A stretch of DNA of 64,000 nt from Bog-105 sp965277435 (GTDB lineage: Bacteria; Acidobacteriota; Terriglobia; Bryobacterales; Bryobacteraceae). The number at the start of each line of letters is the position of its first letter. Position 1 is the stretch's first letter. The stretch covers positions 4,402,001 to 4,466,000 of the forward strand of contig OZ255821.1 in the NCBI GenBank assembly GCA_965277435.1, in the 5' to 3' direction. The notes beneath the pieces are model-generated. The model was given only the letters and a program-made list of their open reading frames with translations. It had not been told where the DNA came from and searched no databases. Both the position numbers and the translations under genes were made by a program. This document shows, piece after piece, positions 27,517 to 36,533 of the stretch.

Positions 27517-27899
27517 AGGTACTGCTCGACACAAACGCCTTTATTCGTCACGCACAAGGCTCGCTGCCGCGACGGATATTCAACCTGTTAGATAAGGCGA
27601 CTACGGAAATTCTCGTCAGCATCGTAACGCCTTGGGAAATCGCCATGAAACCGTCACTGCGAAAAGCGGGCTTCAGCCACGAGCTTGTGCAAAACCAAGT
27701 GGCGCTGCTGGAAGCGCGCCTGCTCTCGATCACCCTCGACCACACGAAGCGCCTTTATCAACTACCTACCTACCACCATGAAGCGTTCGACCACATGATC
27801 ATCGTTCAAGCTCTAGCCGAGAATTGCCCGGTGGTCTCCAGCGATCAGCGCTTCCCGCTATACGAGAGCGAAGGGCTGAAGGTTTTGTGGGACACCTAA
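27513..27899 (+). CDS. PIN-domain toxin (VapC-like ribonuclease)
   Basis: The start is GTG 27513, within the antitoxin stop. The 128 residues carry the PIN acidic set: LLDTNAFI (first Asp), TPWEIAMK (Glu), HEAFDHMIIVQALAE (Asp) and SSDQRFPLY (Asp). PIN toxins of this kind cleave RNA, often tRNA. The pair is complete and seems functional. Confidence 0.88.
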   Translation: MKVLLDTNAFIRHAQGSLPRRIFNLLDKATTEILVSIVTPWEIAMKPSLRKAGFSHELVQNQVALLEARLLSITLDHTKRLYQLPTYHHEAFDHMIIVQALAENCPVVSSDQRFPLYESEGLKVLWDT

Positions 27900-28168
27900 C
27901 CTCACACTTCTAACTGAACGTGACACCTCCCTCACGGGCCTGCTCTTGCGACGTCCCTTCGCCCTTGATTCCACAAATAGGGAATTCGGATCTGAATCGC
28001 TCGCCCCCAGTTCGACCCGTATGTCATCGTCGCCGACAGGTCGTATTCATGATGGTCGCTCAATTGGGTTGCCGAGCGCGTCACCATCCTCCACACCGGT
28101 CATGCCCGACGCGATTCAAAGGACAAAATGGTCCCGGACGCAGCCGTCAACCGGAGGGACGTGAACCA

Positions 28169-29068
28169 CTAACTAGCCCGACTTTCGCCAATTGCGTCAA
28201 GCTCGGCGATCGTTTCGGGAGACAGGTGCAGCGTTGCCGCCCTGAGGTTCTCACGCAGATGTCCGACCGACGATGTGCCGGGGATTAGCAGGATGTTGGG
28301 CGAGCGCTGAAGAAGCCATGCGAGCGCGACCTGCATCCGTGTTGCCTGCACGGATTCTGCTGCTCTATCGAGCGCCGACGCCTGTAACGGACTGAATCCG
28401 CCCAGCGGGAAGAACGGCACGTACGCGATGCCTTGCGCGGCGAGTTCATTGATGAAAGCATCGTCGTTCCTGTGTGCCAGATTGTACATGTTCTGCACGC
28501 ACACGATCTCGGTAATGCCCTGACCCTCGGCCAACTGCTCGCGACTAATGTTACTCAGACCGAGATGGCGAATCAGTCCCTGCTGCTTGAGCTCGGCCAG
28601 CACCGTGAGCGGTTCTGCGATCGATCCGTCCGTCGGTGCCGCTTGTCCTCCCACCCGAAGATTGACGACATCGAGCGTATCGAGTCCCAGATTGCGGAGA
28701 TTGTCATGGACACCATCGGTCAATTCCTGTCGCGAAAGAGCATGAGGCCACGACTTGTCTTCAGCGCGGCGTGCGCCTAACTTGGTCACGATCACCAGGC
28801 CATCCGGATAGGGATGAAGCGCCTGCTTGATGATCTGATTGGTCACGTGCGGACCGTAAAAATCGCTGGTATCGATATGATTCACTCCCGTTGCCACCGC
28901 CTCGCGCAGAACGGCAATCGCAGCGTCCATGTCGCGTGGTGGCCCCCACACTTGCGGACCGGCCAGTTGCATTGCGCCATAGCCCAGGCGATGCACGGTC
29001 ATCGTTGTACCCGGAAACGTGAAGCTGCCGCCCAGATCCGTCTGATTCGTCGTTGTTTGTTTCGTCAT
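28169..29068 (-). CDS. Aldo/keto reductase, YdbC/PdxI-like (putative pyridoxal reductase)
   Basis: The whole length follows E. coli YdbC/PdxI as I remember it: VHRLGYGAMQLAGPQVWGPP, GVNHIDTSDFYGPHVTNQII, TLDVVNLRVGG, GLSNISREQLAEGQGI, YVPFFPLGGFSPLQ and LLQRSPNILLIPGTSSVGHL. The AKR tetrad Asp, Tyr (in DFYG) and Lys (in VTK) is present. The usual His is replaced in VNLR, as in YdbC. PdxI reduces pyridoxal to pyridoxine with NADPH. A truncated TetR-like gene is divergent, just upstream. Confidence 0.88.
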   Translation of the reverse strand: MTKQTTTNQTDLGGSFTFPGTTMTVHRLGYGAMQLAGPQVWGPPRDMDAAIAVLREAVATGVNHIDTSDFYGPHVTNQIIKQALHPYPDGLVIVTKLGARRAEDKSWPHALSRQELTDGVHDNLRNLGLDTLDVVNLRVGGQAAPTDGSIAEPLTVLAELKQQGLIRHLGLSNISREQLAEGQGITEIVCVQNMYNLAHRNDDAFINELAAQGIAYVPFFPLGGFSPLQASALDRAAESVQATRMQVALAWLLQRSPNILLIPGTSSVGHLRENLRAATLHLSPETIAELDAIGESRAS

Positions 29069-29145
29069 TCTGTTTCTCCTCCACTCAGTAAAATTTATGC
29101 TTACCTCTGTTTAGATGAGAGAAGCTTCAGATTAGGAGTTCGCAT

Positions 29146-29262
29146 TTGCCGCAGCTCGCACAAGCCGTTTTAGAGCCCCGTAAATCACCAGTTCAGGCAC
29201 GTTCGGCGGCTAGTGTAGACGTGATCCTTGAAGCCACTATTCAGGTTTTACTGATCATCGAG
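29146..29262 (+). pseudogene. TetR-family regulator, N-terminal remnant
   Basis: From TTG 29146 (AGGAG 8 nt upstream) the frame reads PRKSPVQARSAASVDVILEA then TIQVLL, the standard opening of a TetR HTH domain. The helix-turn-helix itself (normally RVAERAGVS and YQYFPNK) is absent: after TIQVLL the sequence becomes unrelated and runs into a 22-bp tandem repeat. It is divergent from the aldo/keto reductase, a typical regulator-target layout. Confidence 0.65.
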
Positions 29263-29275
29263 AAGGCCAAGACAC

Positions 29276-29319
29276 GCAGCCTGCAGTGCTGTGGTGCGCA
29301 GCCTGCCGTGCTGTGGTGC
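29276..29319 (+). repeat. 22-bp tandem duplication
   Basis: GCAGCCTGCAGTGCTGTGG TGC and GCAGCCTGCCGTGCTGTGG TGC follow each other directly, with one difference, and a third partial unit (GCAGG) begins after them. It sits where the TetR remnant loses homology. Confidence 0.75.
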
Positions 29320-29343
29320 GCAGGACGATCTCGCGACGACTTG

Positions 29344-29655
29344 TTAATCGAGGTCGAACGGACGCTTCGGCCTCGCTCCTGAAGTGTCCTCCTTCGCCTG
29401 CTTTAATAGCTCTTCAAATTTCTTCTCCCGCACCTTGTCGCTCGTCTTGTGAGATGCGAAGCTCTTTTCGAACGCGTCGTTGCGGCGCGCTGCGTCGCCT
29501 TTCAATTGCTGCGCCGCCGCGTGTAGATCTTCGATCAGCGGCTTCCTCTCGGGCTCCTTGTGCTGAATCACCAGTTCCAGTTCGCTGTCTATCTGCAGCG
29601 TCGATTCGCAACACGGACACTTCACTTCAAACAACTTGCCACTCGCCTGCGCCAT
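29344..29655 (-). CDS. Conserved short zinc-ribbon/coiled-coil protein
   Basis: MAQASGKLFEVKCPCCESTL opens the protein, with a CPCC motif that suggests a metal-binding knuckle. A charged helical stretch follows (IEDLHAAAQQLKGDAARRND) and a conserved tail RPFDLD. I recognise this layout from many Acidobacteriota, without a known function. The start is set at 29655; the frame continues upstream to 29724 but would overlap the DedA promoter. Confidence 0.75.
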   Translation of the reverse strand: MAQASGKLFEVKCPCCESTLQIDSELELVIQHKEPERKPLIEDLHAAAQQLKGDAARRNDAFEKSFASHKTSDKVREKKFEELLKQAKEDTSGARPKRPFDLD

Positions 29656-29725
29656 AACGGAATCGTAACGCATTATCAACCTCTGCAAACTCACGAAGCT
29701 GCTATTTTTGAACCTATCCCGCACG

Positions 29726-30346
29726 ATGGAATCCCTCTTTTCAGATGCTTCTGTATGGATCTCGCATTACGGCTACGCTGGCCTCTTCTGCCTCCTCATG
29801 TTCGGCATTGTGGGCCTCCCGGTTCCCGATGAAACCCTGCTCATGTTCTGCGGCTATCTCATCTGGAAAGGACGCCTGCATCCGGCCGGCACGTTTCTGG
29901 CGGGCTTCGCGGGCAGCTTGTGCGGGATATCGCTCAGCTATCTTCTCGGCCGAACCTACGGCTTCAAAGTAGTCCATCGCTTCGGCCGCTACATCGGCCT
30001 TACCCAGCAGCGTCTCGACCGTGTCCACCATTGGTTTTCACGCCTCGGCGCCTGGCTCCTGGCAGTCGGTTATTTCATTCCCGGTGTTCGTCACTTCTCC
30101 GCGCTAGTAGCTGGAATGACGGAACTCTCGTGGCCGGTTTTTGCTCTCTTTGCCTATTCCGGTGCAGCGATCTGGGTCGCCACTTTTCTGTCCATCGGAT
30201 ACGCCGTGGGCGACAGTTGGCAGCAAACCGCCCAACTGCTGCACAAATACGCTCTCCTGGCGACCGTCGCCGCCATCCTCCTCGGCGTGGTGTTCTGGCT
30301 GTTCCGCCGACGATCTAAGAACAGGAATGGGAGAATCGAAATTTAA
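29726..30346 (+). CDS. DedA-family membrane protein
   Basis: ATG 29726 (MESLFSDASVW) is preferred to the TTG at 29708. The protein has the DedA/SNARE-associated signature: VGLPVPDETLLMFCGYLIWK, a central amphipathic segment GRTYGFKVVHRFGRYIG, the conserved GYFIPGVRHFSALVAGM and a hydrophobic C-terminal helix. DedA proteins act in undecaprenyl-phosphate or lipid flipping. It heads the peptidase run (gap of 5 bp to the first M13 gene). Confidence 0.88.
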   Translation: MESLFSDASVWISHYGYAGLFCLLMFGIVGLPVPDETLLMFCGYLIWKGRLHPAGTFLAGFAGSLCGISLSYLLGRTYGFKVVHRFGRYIGLTQQRLDRVHHWFSRLGAWLLAVGYFIPGVRHFSALVAGMTELSWPVFALFAYSGAAIWVATFLSIGYAVGDSWQQTAQLLHKYALLATVAAILLGVVFWLFRRRSKNRNGRIEI

Positions 30347-30351
30347 CCTAT

Positions 30352-32388
30352 ATGACATTCGCATTCACCCGGTTGCAAATCATTTGTTATCTGGCCGCGA
30401 TGCTGCCCCTGGCCACCCTCGCCCGCGCACAGACTTCCTCCACTCCGAGCGGCGTCGATCTTTCGGCGATCGATAAAGCCGCCGATCCCTGCCAGAATTT
30501 TTATCGCTACGCCTGCGGCAACTGGATCCAAACCAATCCCGTGCCACCCGAATACTCGCGCTGGAGCCGCTTCAACGAGCTCCAGAACCGCAATCAGGCC
30601 ACCTTACGCACGATTCTCGACGACTCGGCCGCTCACCAAACTCGCTCAGCGATCGATCAGAAAATCGGCGGTCTGTATGCCGCTTGTTCGAATGAGGCGG
30701 CGGTCGATAAAGCCGGCTACACGCCTATCCAGTCCGGCATCGAACAGATTCGCGCCCTGAAAGATAAATCCGCCCTGGCCGCCGAAGTGGCCCAACTTCA
30801 CAAGCAAGGCGTCACTGCTTTTTTCGCATTTCGCTCCCAGGCCGATCCCGACAATTCAAAGATGACGATCGCCGACGCTGATCAGGGCGGCCTTGGCTTA
30901 CCCGATAAGAGCTACTATCTGGGCGCAAAAGACGAAAAGACCCGGGCCGCCTATACCGCCCATGTGACCAAGATTCTCGAGCTGATCGGCGAAAGCCCGA
31001 GTGACGCTGCGGCCGCCGCGCAAGCGATCCTTACTCTCGAAACTGCTCTCGCCGAGGCGTCGCTCGACCGTACCGCACGCCGCGATCCCAATCTGCTTCA
31101 TCACAAAATGTCTGTCGCAGAACTGCAGGCCCTTACGCCTGACTTCGACTTCAAAAACTATTTGGCCGAACGCGCCACTCCGTCTTTCAACAACCTCAAC
31201 GTCGCCGTTCCTGACTTCTTTCGCGCACTGAACAAAACTCTCGCGTCTACCAGCCTGGCAGATCTCAAAACCTACCTGCTCTGGCATTATGTCTCCTCGT
31301 ATGCTCCCGATTTAAGCAAGCCGTTTGTCGATGCCAATTTTGATTTCTACGGCCGCTTTCTCACCGGCGCCAAAGAGCTGCAGCCCCGCTGGAAACGCTG
31401 TGTGCAAACAACAGACACGAGCCTGGGCGAAGCGCTCGGCCAGAAATATGTGGAGAAAGCCTTTGCGGGCCAGTCCAAAGAACGCACGCGCGAACTGGTG
31501 GCCATTATTGAAAAGCAAATGGCGGCCGATATCGATTCTTTACCCTGGATGAGCGACGCCACCAAGCAGCAGGCGCTCGCAAAACTGAAAGGTGTCACGA
31601 ATAAAATCGGCTATCCGGAACGGTGGCGCGACTACTCGGCGGTCACGATCTCGAACACCAATCTGGTGTCCGATGTGCGCAATTCCCGGGAATTCGAATC
31701 CAAACGCAACGTGGACAAAATCGGCCAGCCGGTTGACCGCTCCGAGTTCGGCATGACCCCGCCTACCGTTAACGCTTATTACAGTCCGCTGCAGAACAAT
31801 ATCAATTTTCCGGCCGGCATCCTGCAGCCGCCCTTCTACCAGAACACCGCCGACATGGCGGTTAATTTCGGCGGCATCGGCGCAGTGATCGGCCACGAGT
31901 TGACACATGGCTTTGACGACCAAGGACGGCGCTACGATGCCGATGGCAACCTTCGCGACTGGTGGCAGAAGCAGGACGGAGAAGAGTTCAAAAAACGAGC
32001 CGATTGCCTGGTCGATGAATACTCGCAGTTCAAGCCCGTCCCCGATGTCAACGTGAACGGGCGTCTTACGCTTGGCGAAAATGGCGCTGATAACGCAGGC
32101 ATCCGGCTGGCTTACATGGCCCTGCTCGGCGCCATGGACAACGGTACGGTTTCGAAGGAGAAGCTCGACGGCTATACCCCGCAACAGCGGTTCTTTCTGG
32201 GCTACGCGCAAATATGGTGTGAAAATGCGCGTCCTGAATACTCGCGCAATATAGTTCGCACCGATCCACATTCACCCGGCCAGTTCCGCGTGCTCGGCGT
32301 TCTCCAGAACGTTTCTGAATTTGGAAAAGCATTCGGTTGCCCGGTGAACTCGCCCATGACAGCGGCCAACGCGTGCCGGGTCTGGTAG
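30352..32388 (+). CDS. M13-family (neprilysin-like) metallopeptidase, copy 1
   Basis: A Sec signal (LQIICYLAAMLPLATLARA) is followed by the conserved start of M13 peptidases (DKAADPCQNFYRYACGNWIQ). The zinc site is GHELTHGFDDQGRRYD. The third-ligand motif reads ENGADNAGIRLAY, where the family has ENxADxGG; the second Gly is Ala here. The C-terminus ends in CRVW, the usual M13 ending. It is an exported endopeptidase that presumably degrades peptides in the envelope. The next gene is a paralogue. Confidence 0.93.
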   Translation: MTFAFTRLQIICYLAAMLPLATLARAQTSSTPSGVDLSAIDKAADPCQNFYRYACGNWIQTNPVPPEYSRWSRFNELQNRNQATLRTILDDSAAHQTRSAIDQKIGGLYAACSNEAAVDKAGYTPIQSGIEQIRALKDKSALAAEVAQLHKQGVTAFFAFRSQADPDNSKMTIADADQGGLGLPDKSYYLGAKDEKTRAAYTAHVTKILELIGESPSDAAAAAQAILTLETALAEASLDRTARRDPNLLHHKMSVAELQALTPDFDFKNYLAERATPSFNNLNVAVPDFFRALNKTLASTSLADLKTYLLWHYVSSYAPDLSKPFVDANFDFYGRFLTGAKELQPRWKRCVQTTDTSLGEALGQKYVEKAFAGQSKERTRELVAIIEKQMAADIDSLPWMSDATKQQALAKLKGVTNKIGYPERWRDYSAVTISNTNLVSDVRNSREFESKRNVDKIGQPVDRSEFGMTPPTVNAYYSPLQNNINFPAGILQPPFYQNTADMAVNFGGIGAVIGHELTHGFDDQGRRYDADGNLRDWWQKQDGEEFKKRADCLVDEYSQFKPVPDVNVNGRLTLGENGADNAGIRLAYMALLGAMDNGTVSKEKLDGYTPQQRFFLGYAQIWCENARPEYSRNIVRTDPHSPGQFRVLGVLQNVSEFGKAFGCPVNSPMTAANACRVW

Positions 32389-32418
32389 TTTTGCTTTTCT
32401 CTTTTTTGAGGTCACATC

Positions 32419-34446
32419 ATGTCTAATCCGTTCCTGAATCTCTGCGCCTGCACCTTTCTCTTTTCTGGAGTTCTGCTGGCGCAGTCTGCTAGCGGCGTCG
32501 ATCTCCCGGCCATCGATAAATCGGCCGATCCGTGCCAAAATTTTTATCAGTATGCCTGCGGCACCTGGATCAAGAACAATCCGGTGCCCGCTGACGAAAG
32601 CCGCTGGAGCCGCTTCAACGAACTCGATCAACGCAACCAGGTGATTCTGCGCAGCATTCTGGACGACTCGGCCAAGAACCAGATGCGTTCCGCTATCGAT
32701 GGAAAAATCGGTGGCTTTTACGCCTCCTGCATGAATGAGCCGGAAATTGAAAAGCTCGGTGCGACGCCGTTACGCGCTGAACTCGACCGCATCTCTCGTA
32801 TCAGCAATGCTCGCGAACTACTCGACGAAACGGCCCGGCTTCACAAATTCCAGGTAGACGTCTTTTTTCGGCTGGGTCCGAGCCCCGATCTGAAGAACGC
32901 CAGTATGATGATTGCCGACCTTGACCAAGGCGGCCTCGGTCTGCCAGAGAAAGACTTCTACTTCCGCAGCGATCCCAAGTCGACCCAGATTCGCCAGAAA
33001 TACGTGGCCGCTATTGCCAAGACATTTGTATTGATCGGTATCTCGCCGGCCGAAGCGGATAAAAAAGCCGCACAAGTGATGTCGCTGGAAACCGAACTCG
33101 CGAAAGCATCCCTCGATGTCACCAGCCGCCGCGATCCTCAGAAACTGTTCCATCAGATGCCCAAGGAGCAGGTGGCCAAACTCAGCCCCAACTTTAACTT
33201 TACCGACTTCTTCGCGGAAGCGAAAATGCCCGCCTTCACCACCGTCAACGTCGACGTTCCTGCATTTATTCAGGCCTTCAGCACGCTCGTGAAAGCTCGC
33301 CCTATGAGCGAAATTCAGGACTATCTCACCTGGCAGTACGTCCATGCGAGCTCGCCGCTGCTGCCGAAAGCATTTGTCGATCAGAACTTCGATTTTTTCT
33401 CGCGCACCCTGCTTGGAACGAAAGAATTGAAACCCCGCTGGAAACGCTGTGTGCGCGCTACCGATGAAGAATTGGGCGACGCGCTCGGCCGCAAATACGT
33501 CGAAAAAACGTTTGGCGAACAAGGCAAGGCGCGCACTCTGCAGATGGTGCATGAAATCGAGCACGAAATGGCGGTCGATCTCCAGTCGCTTAGTTGGATG
33601 ACGCCGCAAACCAAGCAGCAGGCTCTCGTAAAACTTCACGCCGTTGCCAATAAGATCGGCTACCCGGACAAATGGCGTGATTATTCGTCAGTGGAGATCC
33701 GGCCTAGCGATTACTTCGGTAACTTCTATCGGGCGAATGAGTATGAATACCGCCGCGAACTGAATAAAATCGGCAAACCTGTCGATCGCACCGAGTGGCT
33801 GATGACGCCGCCTACCGTGAACGCCTACTACGATCCCACGCAAAACAACATCAACTTCCCGGCCGGCATTCTGCAGCCGCCCTTCTATTCAAATAAAGCC
33901 GGCAACGCCCTCAACTACGGCGCGGTGGGCGCCGTAGTGGGACACGAACTCACGCACGGCTTCGACGACGAAGGCCGCCAATTCGATTCGGATGGCAATC
34001 TGAAAGACTGGTGGCAGAAGGCCGACGAAGAGCGCTTTGAAAAACTCTCCTCGTGCACGGTCAATGAGTATGGCGGCTTCAGCCCCGTCCCCGGGGTAGA
34101 ACTGAACGGCAAACTCACGCTGGGTGAAAATACGGCGGATAACGGCGGGGTTCGTCTCGCCTATATGGCGCTGCTGGATGATCTCGCCCAAAAGAGCGTC
34201 CCCGTAACCACTAAGGTTGACGGCTACACCGAGCCCCAGCAATTCTTCCTCGGCTTTGCCCAAGTCTGGTGCGAAAACTCGACTCCGGAAACCGCCCGCT
34301 TCCTGGCACAAACCAATCCCCATTCGCCGGGCCGGTTTCGCACGAATGGCGTCTTCAAAAACATGCCCGAATTCAGCCAGGCCTTCGGCTGCAAGCCGTC
34401 CGACGCAATGTATGTAGCAAAAGGTCAGGGCTGCCGCGTCTGGTAG
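32419..34446 (+). CDS. M13-family (neprilysin-like) metallopeptidase, copy 2
   Basis: A paralogue of the preceding gene over its whole length: signal peptide NLCACTFLFSGVLLAQSA, opening DKSADPCQNFYQYACGTWIK, zinc site GHELTHGFDDEGRQFD and canonical ENTADNGGVRLAY. It ends in CRVW. GAGGT lies 9 nt before the start. The conserved cysteines and the Asn-Ala-Tyr segment (TPPTVNAYYDPTQNNINFPA) are shared with copy 1. Confidence 0.93.
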   Translation: MSNPFLNLCACTFLFSGVLLAQSASGVDLPAIDKSADPCQNFYQYACGTWIKNNPVPADESRWSRFNELDQRNQVILRSILDDSAKNQMRSAIDGKIGGFYASCMNEPEIEKLGATPLRAELDRISRISNARELLDETARLHKFQVDVFFRLGPSPDLKNASMMIADLDQGGLGLPEKDFYFRSDPKSTQIRQKYVAAIAKTFVLIGISPAEADKKAAQVMSLETELAKASLDVTSRRDPQKLFHQMPKEQVAKLSPNFNFTDFFAEAKMPAFTTVNVDVPAFIQAFSTLVKARPMSEIQDYLTWQYVHASSPLLPKAFVDQNFDFFSRTLLGTKELKPRWKRCVRATDEELGDALGRKYVEKTFGEQGKARTLQMVHEIEHEMAVDLQSLSWMTPQTKQQALVKLHAVANKIGYPDKWRDYSSVEIRPSDYFGNFYRANEYEYRRELNKIGKPVDRTEWLMTPPTVNAYYDPTQNNINFPAGILQPPFYSNKAGNALNYGAVGAVVGHELTHGFDDEGRQFDSDGNLKDWWQKADEERFEKLSSCTVNEYGGFSPVPGVELNGKLTLGENTADNGGVRLAYMALLDDLAQKSVPVTTKVDGYTEPQQFFLGFAQVWCENSTPETARFLAQTNPHSPGRFRTNGVFKNMPEFSQAFGCKPSDAMYVAKGQGCRVW

Positions 34447-34479
34447 TTGGTTATAGGTGTTACTTATTTAGTCAAGATC

Positions 34480-36528
34480 ATGAGCGAAGAAATTCAAACC
34501 AATCCGCTGCTGCTGGCCAAGCTGCCCATTCCATTCGACCGTGTCAAAGCCGAACACGTCGAGCCTGCTATTCATCTGCTTTTGGAACAGATGCGCAATC
34601 GCGTGGCGGACCTGAGCAGCCCGCATATCCCACGCACCTACGAAAACATTCTGCTCTCGCTCGATCAGGTTACGCAACCTCTCGATTTCGCTATGTCGGT
34701 GGTCCGCCATTTGGAGGCGGTCGCCACATATCCGGAGTTTCGTGCCGCCTATAACGCGGTGGAGGAGCCTGTCAGTCAGTTTTATACCTCGATTGCGCTC
34801 GATGAAAATCTGTGGACGGCCGTGAAACAGGTGCGCGACACGGTGGATCTCTCCACTCTCGGGCCGGTCCACCAACGTTTCCTGAAAAAAACAGTCACCG
34901 GTTTTCGACGGGCGGGCGCCGATCTGGATGCGGCCGGAAAGCGCCAGCTGGAAAACATCGATGTAGAACTCACCCGAATCACTACGAAGTTTTCACAAAA
35001 CGTGCTCGATGCGACGAACAGCTGGGAACTCATTCTCACGGACGAGAGCCGGCTCACCGGGTTGCCACCATCGGCCGTGATGGCGGCGCGCGAGAGCGCC
35101 AAAGCGAAGGGCAGGGAAGGGTGGCGGTTGACACTGCAAGGTCCCAGCTATGTGGCCGCCATGACTTACCTGGATGATCGGGCCATTCGGCAAGACCTCT
35201 GGCAGGCTTCGAACAGACGCGCTACTTCCGGTGATCGCGATAATCGCCAGCTCATTGTCGAGATTCTCAAGCTACGCCGCGAAAAAGCCAAACTTCTCGG
35301 CTACCGCGATTTTGCCGATCTCGTACTCGAAGAGCGTATGGCTCACAACGGCGCGGAAGCTCTCGCCTTTGTTGACGATCTGTATGGCAAAACCAAGCCG
35401 CACTTCGATCGTGAAAAGGCTGCTCTTGCTGCTTTCAGCAAGACGTTAGGTTACGAGACTATCGAGCCCTGGGACGTAGGCTATCTCGCGGAAAAACAGC
35501 GCCGCGCCCTCTACGATTTCGACGAGGAGGAGCTGCGCCCTTATTTTCAGCTCGATCGTGTCGTCAAAGGAATGTTCGACTTGTTCAGCGGCTTGCTGGG
35601 CATCAAAGTCGTCGATCATCCCGGCACTCCCGGCTGGGACCCGGCCGTCAACTACTATCGCGTGGAGGACGCCGCTACTGGACTGCCGCTCGGCGGTTTC
35701 TACACCGACTGGTTTCCACGCGAAAACAAACGCGGCGGCGCCTGGATGGATTCACTCGTCATGGGCAATCCCGATGGTGGTCAGCCCCACCTCGGCCTGA
35801 TCTGCGGCAATCTTACGCCTCCCGTCGGTGGAACGCCCGCGCTGCTCACCCATCGTGACGTCGAAACGATCTTTCACGAATTCGGCCACTTGCTGCATCA
35901 GCTACTAAGCCGGGTTCCGGTTCGCTCGCTGGCCGGGACCAGCGTGCCTTGGGATTTCGTTGAGCTGCCCTCGCAGATCATGGAGAACTGGACGATGGAA
36001 CGCGAAGCTCTCGATCTTTTTGCCCGCCACTATCAAACGGGTCAGTCCATTCCAGACGAACTATTCGAGAAAATGAAGCGCGCCCGTACTTTCCGCAGTG
36101 CCAACATGCAGATGCGCCAGCTCGGCTTTGCCACTGTCGATCTTAAGCTTCATCGTGACTTCGATCCCGTTCAAAACAGCGATGCGTTGGGTTTTGCCCA
36201 AAATATTCTGCAAAGCTTTACGCCTGCGCGGCTACCTGCCGGCTACGGCATGATCGCGAGCTTTACACATTTATTCGCAAGCCCTGTAGCATATGGGGCC
36301 GGATACTACTCTTACAAATGGGCTGAAGTCTTGGACGCAGACGCATTTACACGATTCCGCCGGGAAGGCATTTTTAGTTCGAGTATCGGAGGAGAGTTCC
36401 GGGAGCGCATTTTGTCCAAAGGGGACAGCGACGATCCGGCGGCGCTCTATCGAAGTTTCATGGGGCGCGATCCTGACCCTGCTGCCTTACTGGAGCGCCT
36501 GGGATTGCTGGAAGAAGTGATCGCCTGA
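34480..36528 (+). CDS. M3-family oligopeptidase (thimet/OpdA-like)
   Basis: ATG 34480 starts MSEEIQTNPLLLAKLPIPFD; the frame extends upstream to 34447 from a TTG without an SD. The zinc site is TIFHEFGHLLHQ, followed by GTSVPWDFVELPSQIMENWT with the distal Glu and then the YHYKW-type Tyr region (YGAGYYSYKWAEVLDADAF). It has no signal peptide, so it is probably cytoplasmic and finishes the peptides made by the two exported M13 enzymes. Confidence 0.92.
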   Translation: MSEEIQTNPLLLAKLPIPFDRVKAEHVEPAIHLLLEQMRNRVADLSSPHIPRTYENILLSLDQVTQPLDFAMSVVRHLEAVATYPEFRAAYNAVEEPVSQFYTSIALDENLWTAVKQVRDTVDLSTLGPVHQRFLKKTVTGFRRAGADLDAAGKRQLENIDVELTRITTKFSQNVLDATNSWELILTDESRLTGLPPSAVMAARESAKAKGREGWRLTLQGPSYVAAMTYLDDRAIRQDLWQASNRRATSGDRDNRQLIVEILKLRREKAKLLGYRDFADLVLEERMAHNGAEALAFVDDLYGKTKPHFDREKAALAAFSKTLGYETIEPWDVGYLAEKQRRALYDFDEEELRPYFQLDRVVKGMFDLFSGLLGIKVVDHPGTPGWDPAVNYYRVEDAATGLPLGGFYTDWFPRENKRGGAWMDSLVMGNPDGGQPHLGLICGNLTPPVGGTPALLTHRDVETIFHEFGHLLHQLLSRVPVRSLAGTSVPWDFVELPSQIMENWTMEREALDLFARHYQTGQSIPDELFEKMKRARTFRSANMQMRQLGFATVDLKLHRDFDPVQNSDALGFAQNILQSFTPARLPAGYGMIASFTHLFASPVAYGAGYYSYKWAEVLDADAFTRFRREGIFSSSIGGEFRERILSKGDSDDPAALYRSFMGRDPDPAALLERLGLLEEVIA

Positions 36529-36533
36529 CGGAA

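Noticed and set aside
27900..28168. Possible gene between the PIN toxin and the aldo/keto reductase
   Set aside because: Short frames on both strands give no recognisable motif. The 269 bp may hold old gene debris, but I cannot support a call.
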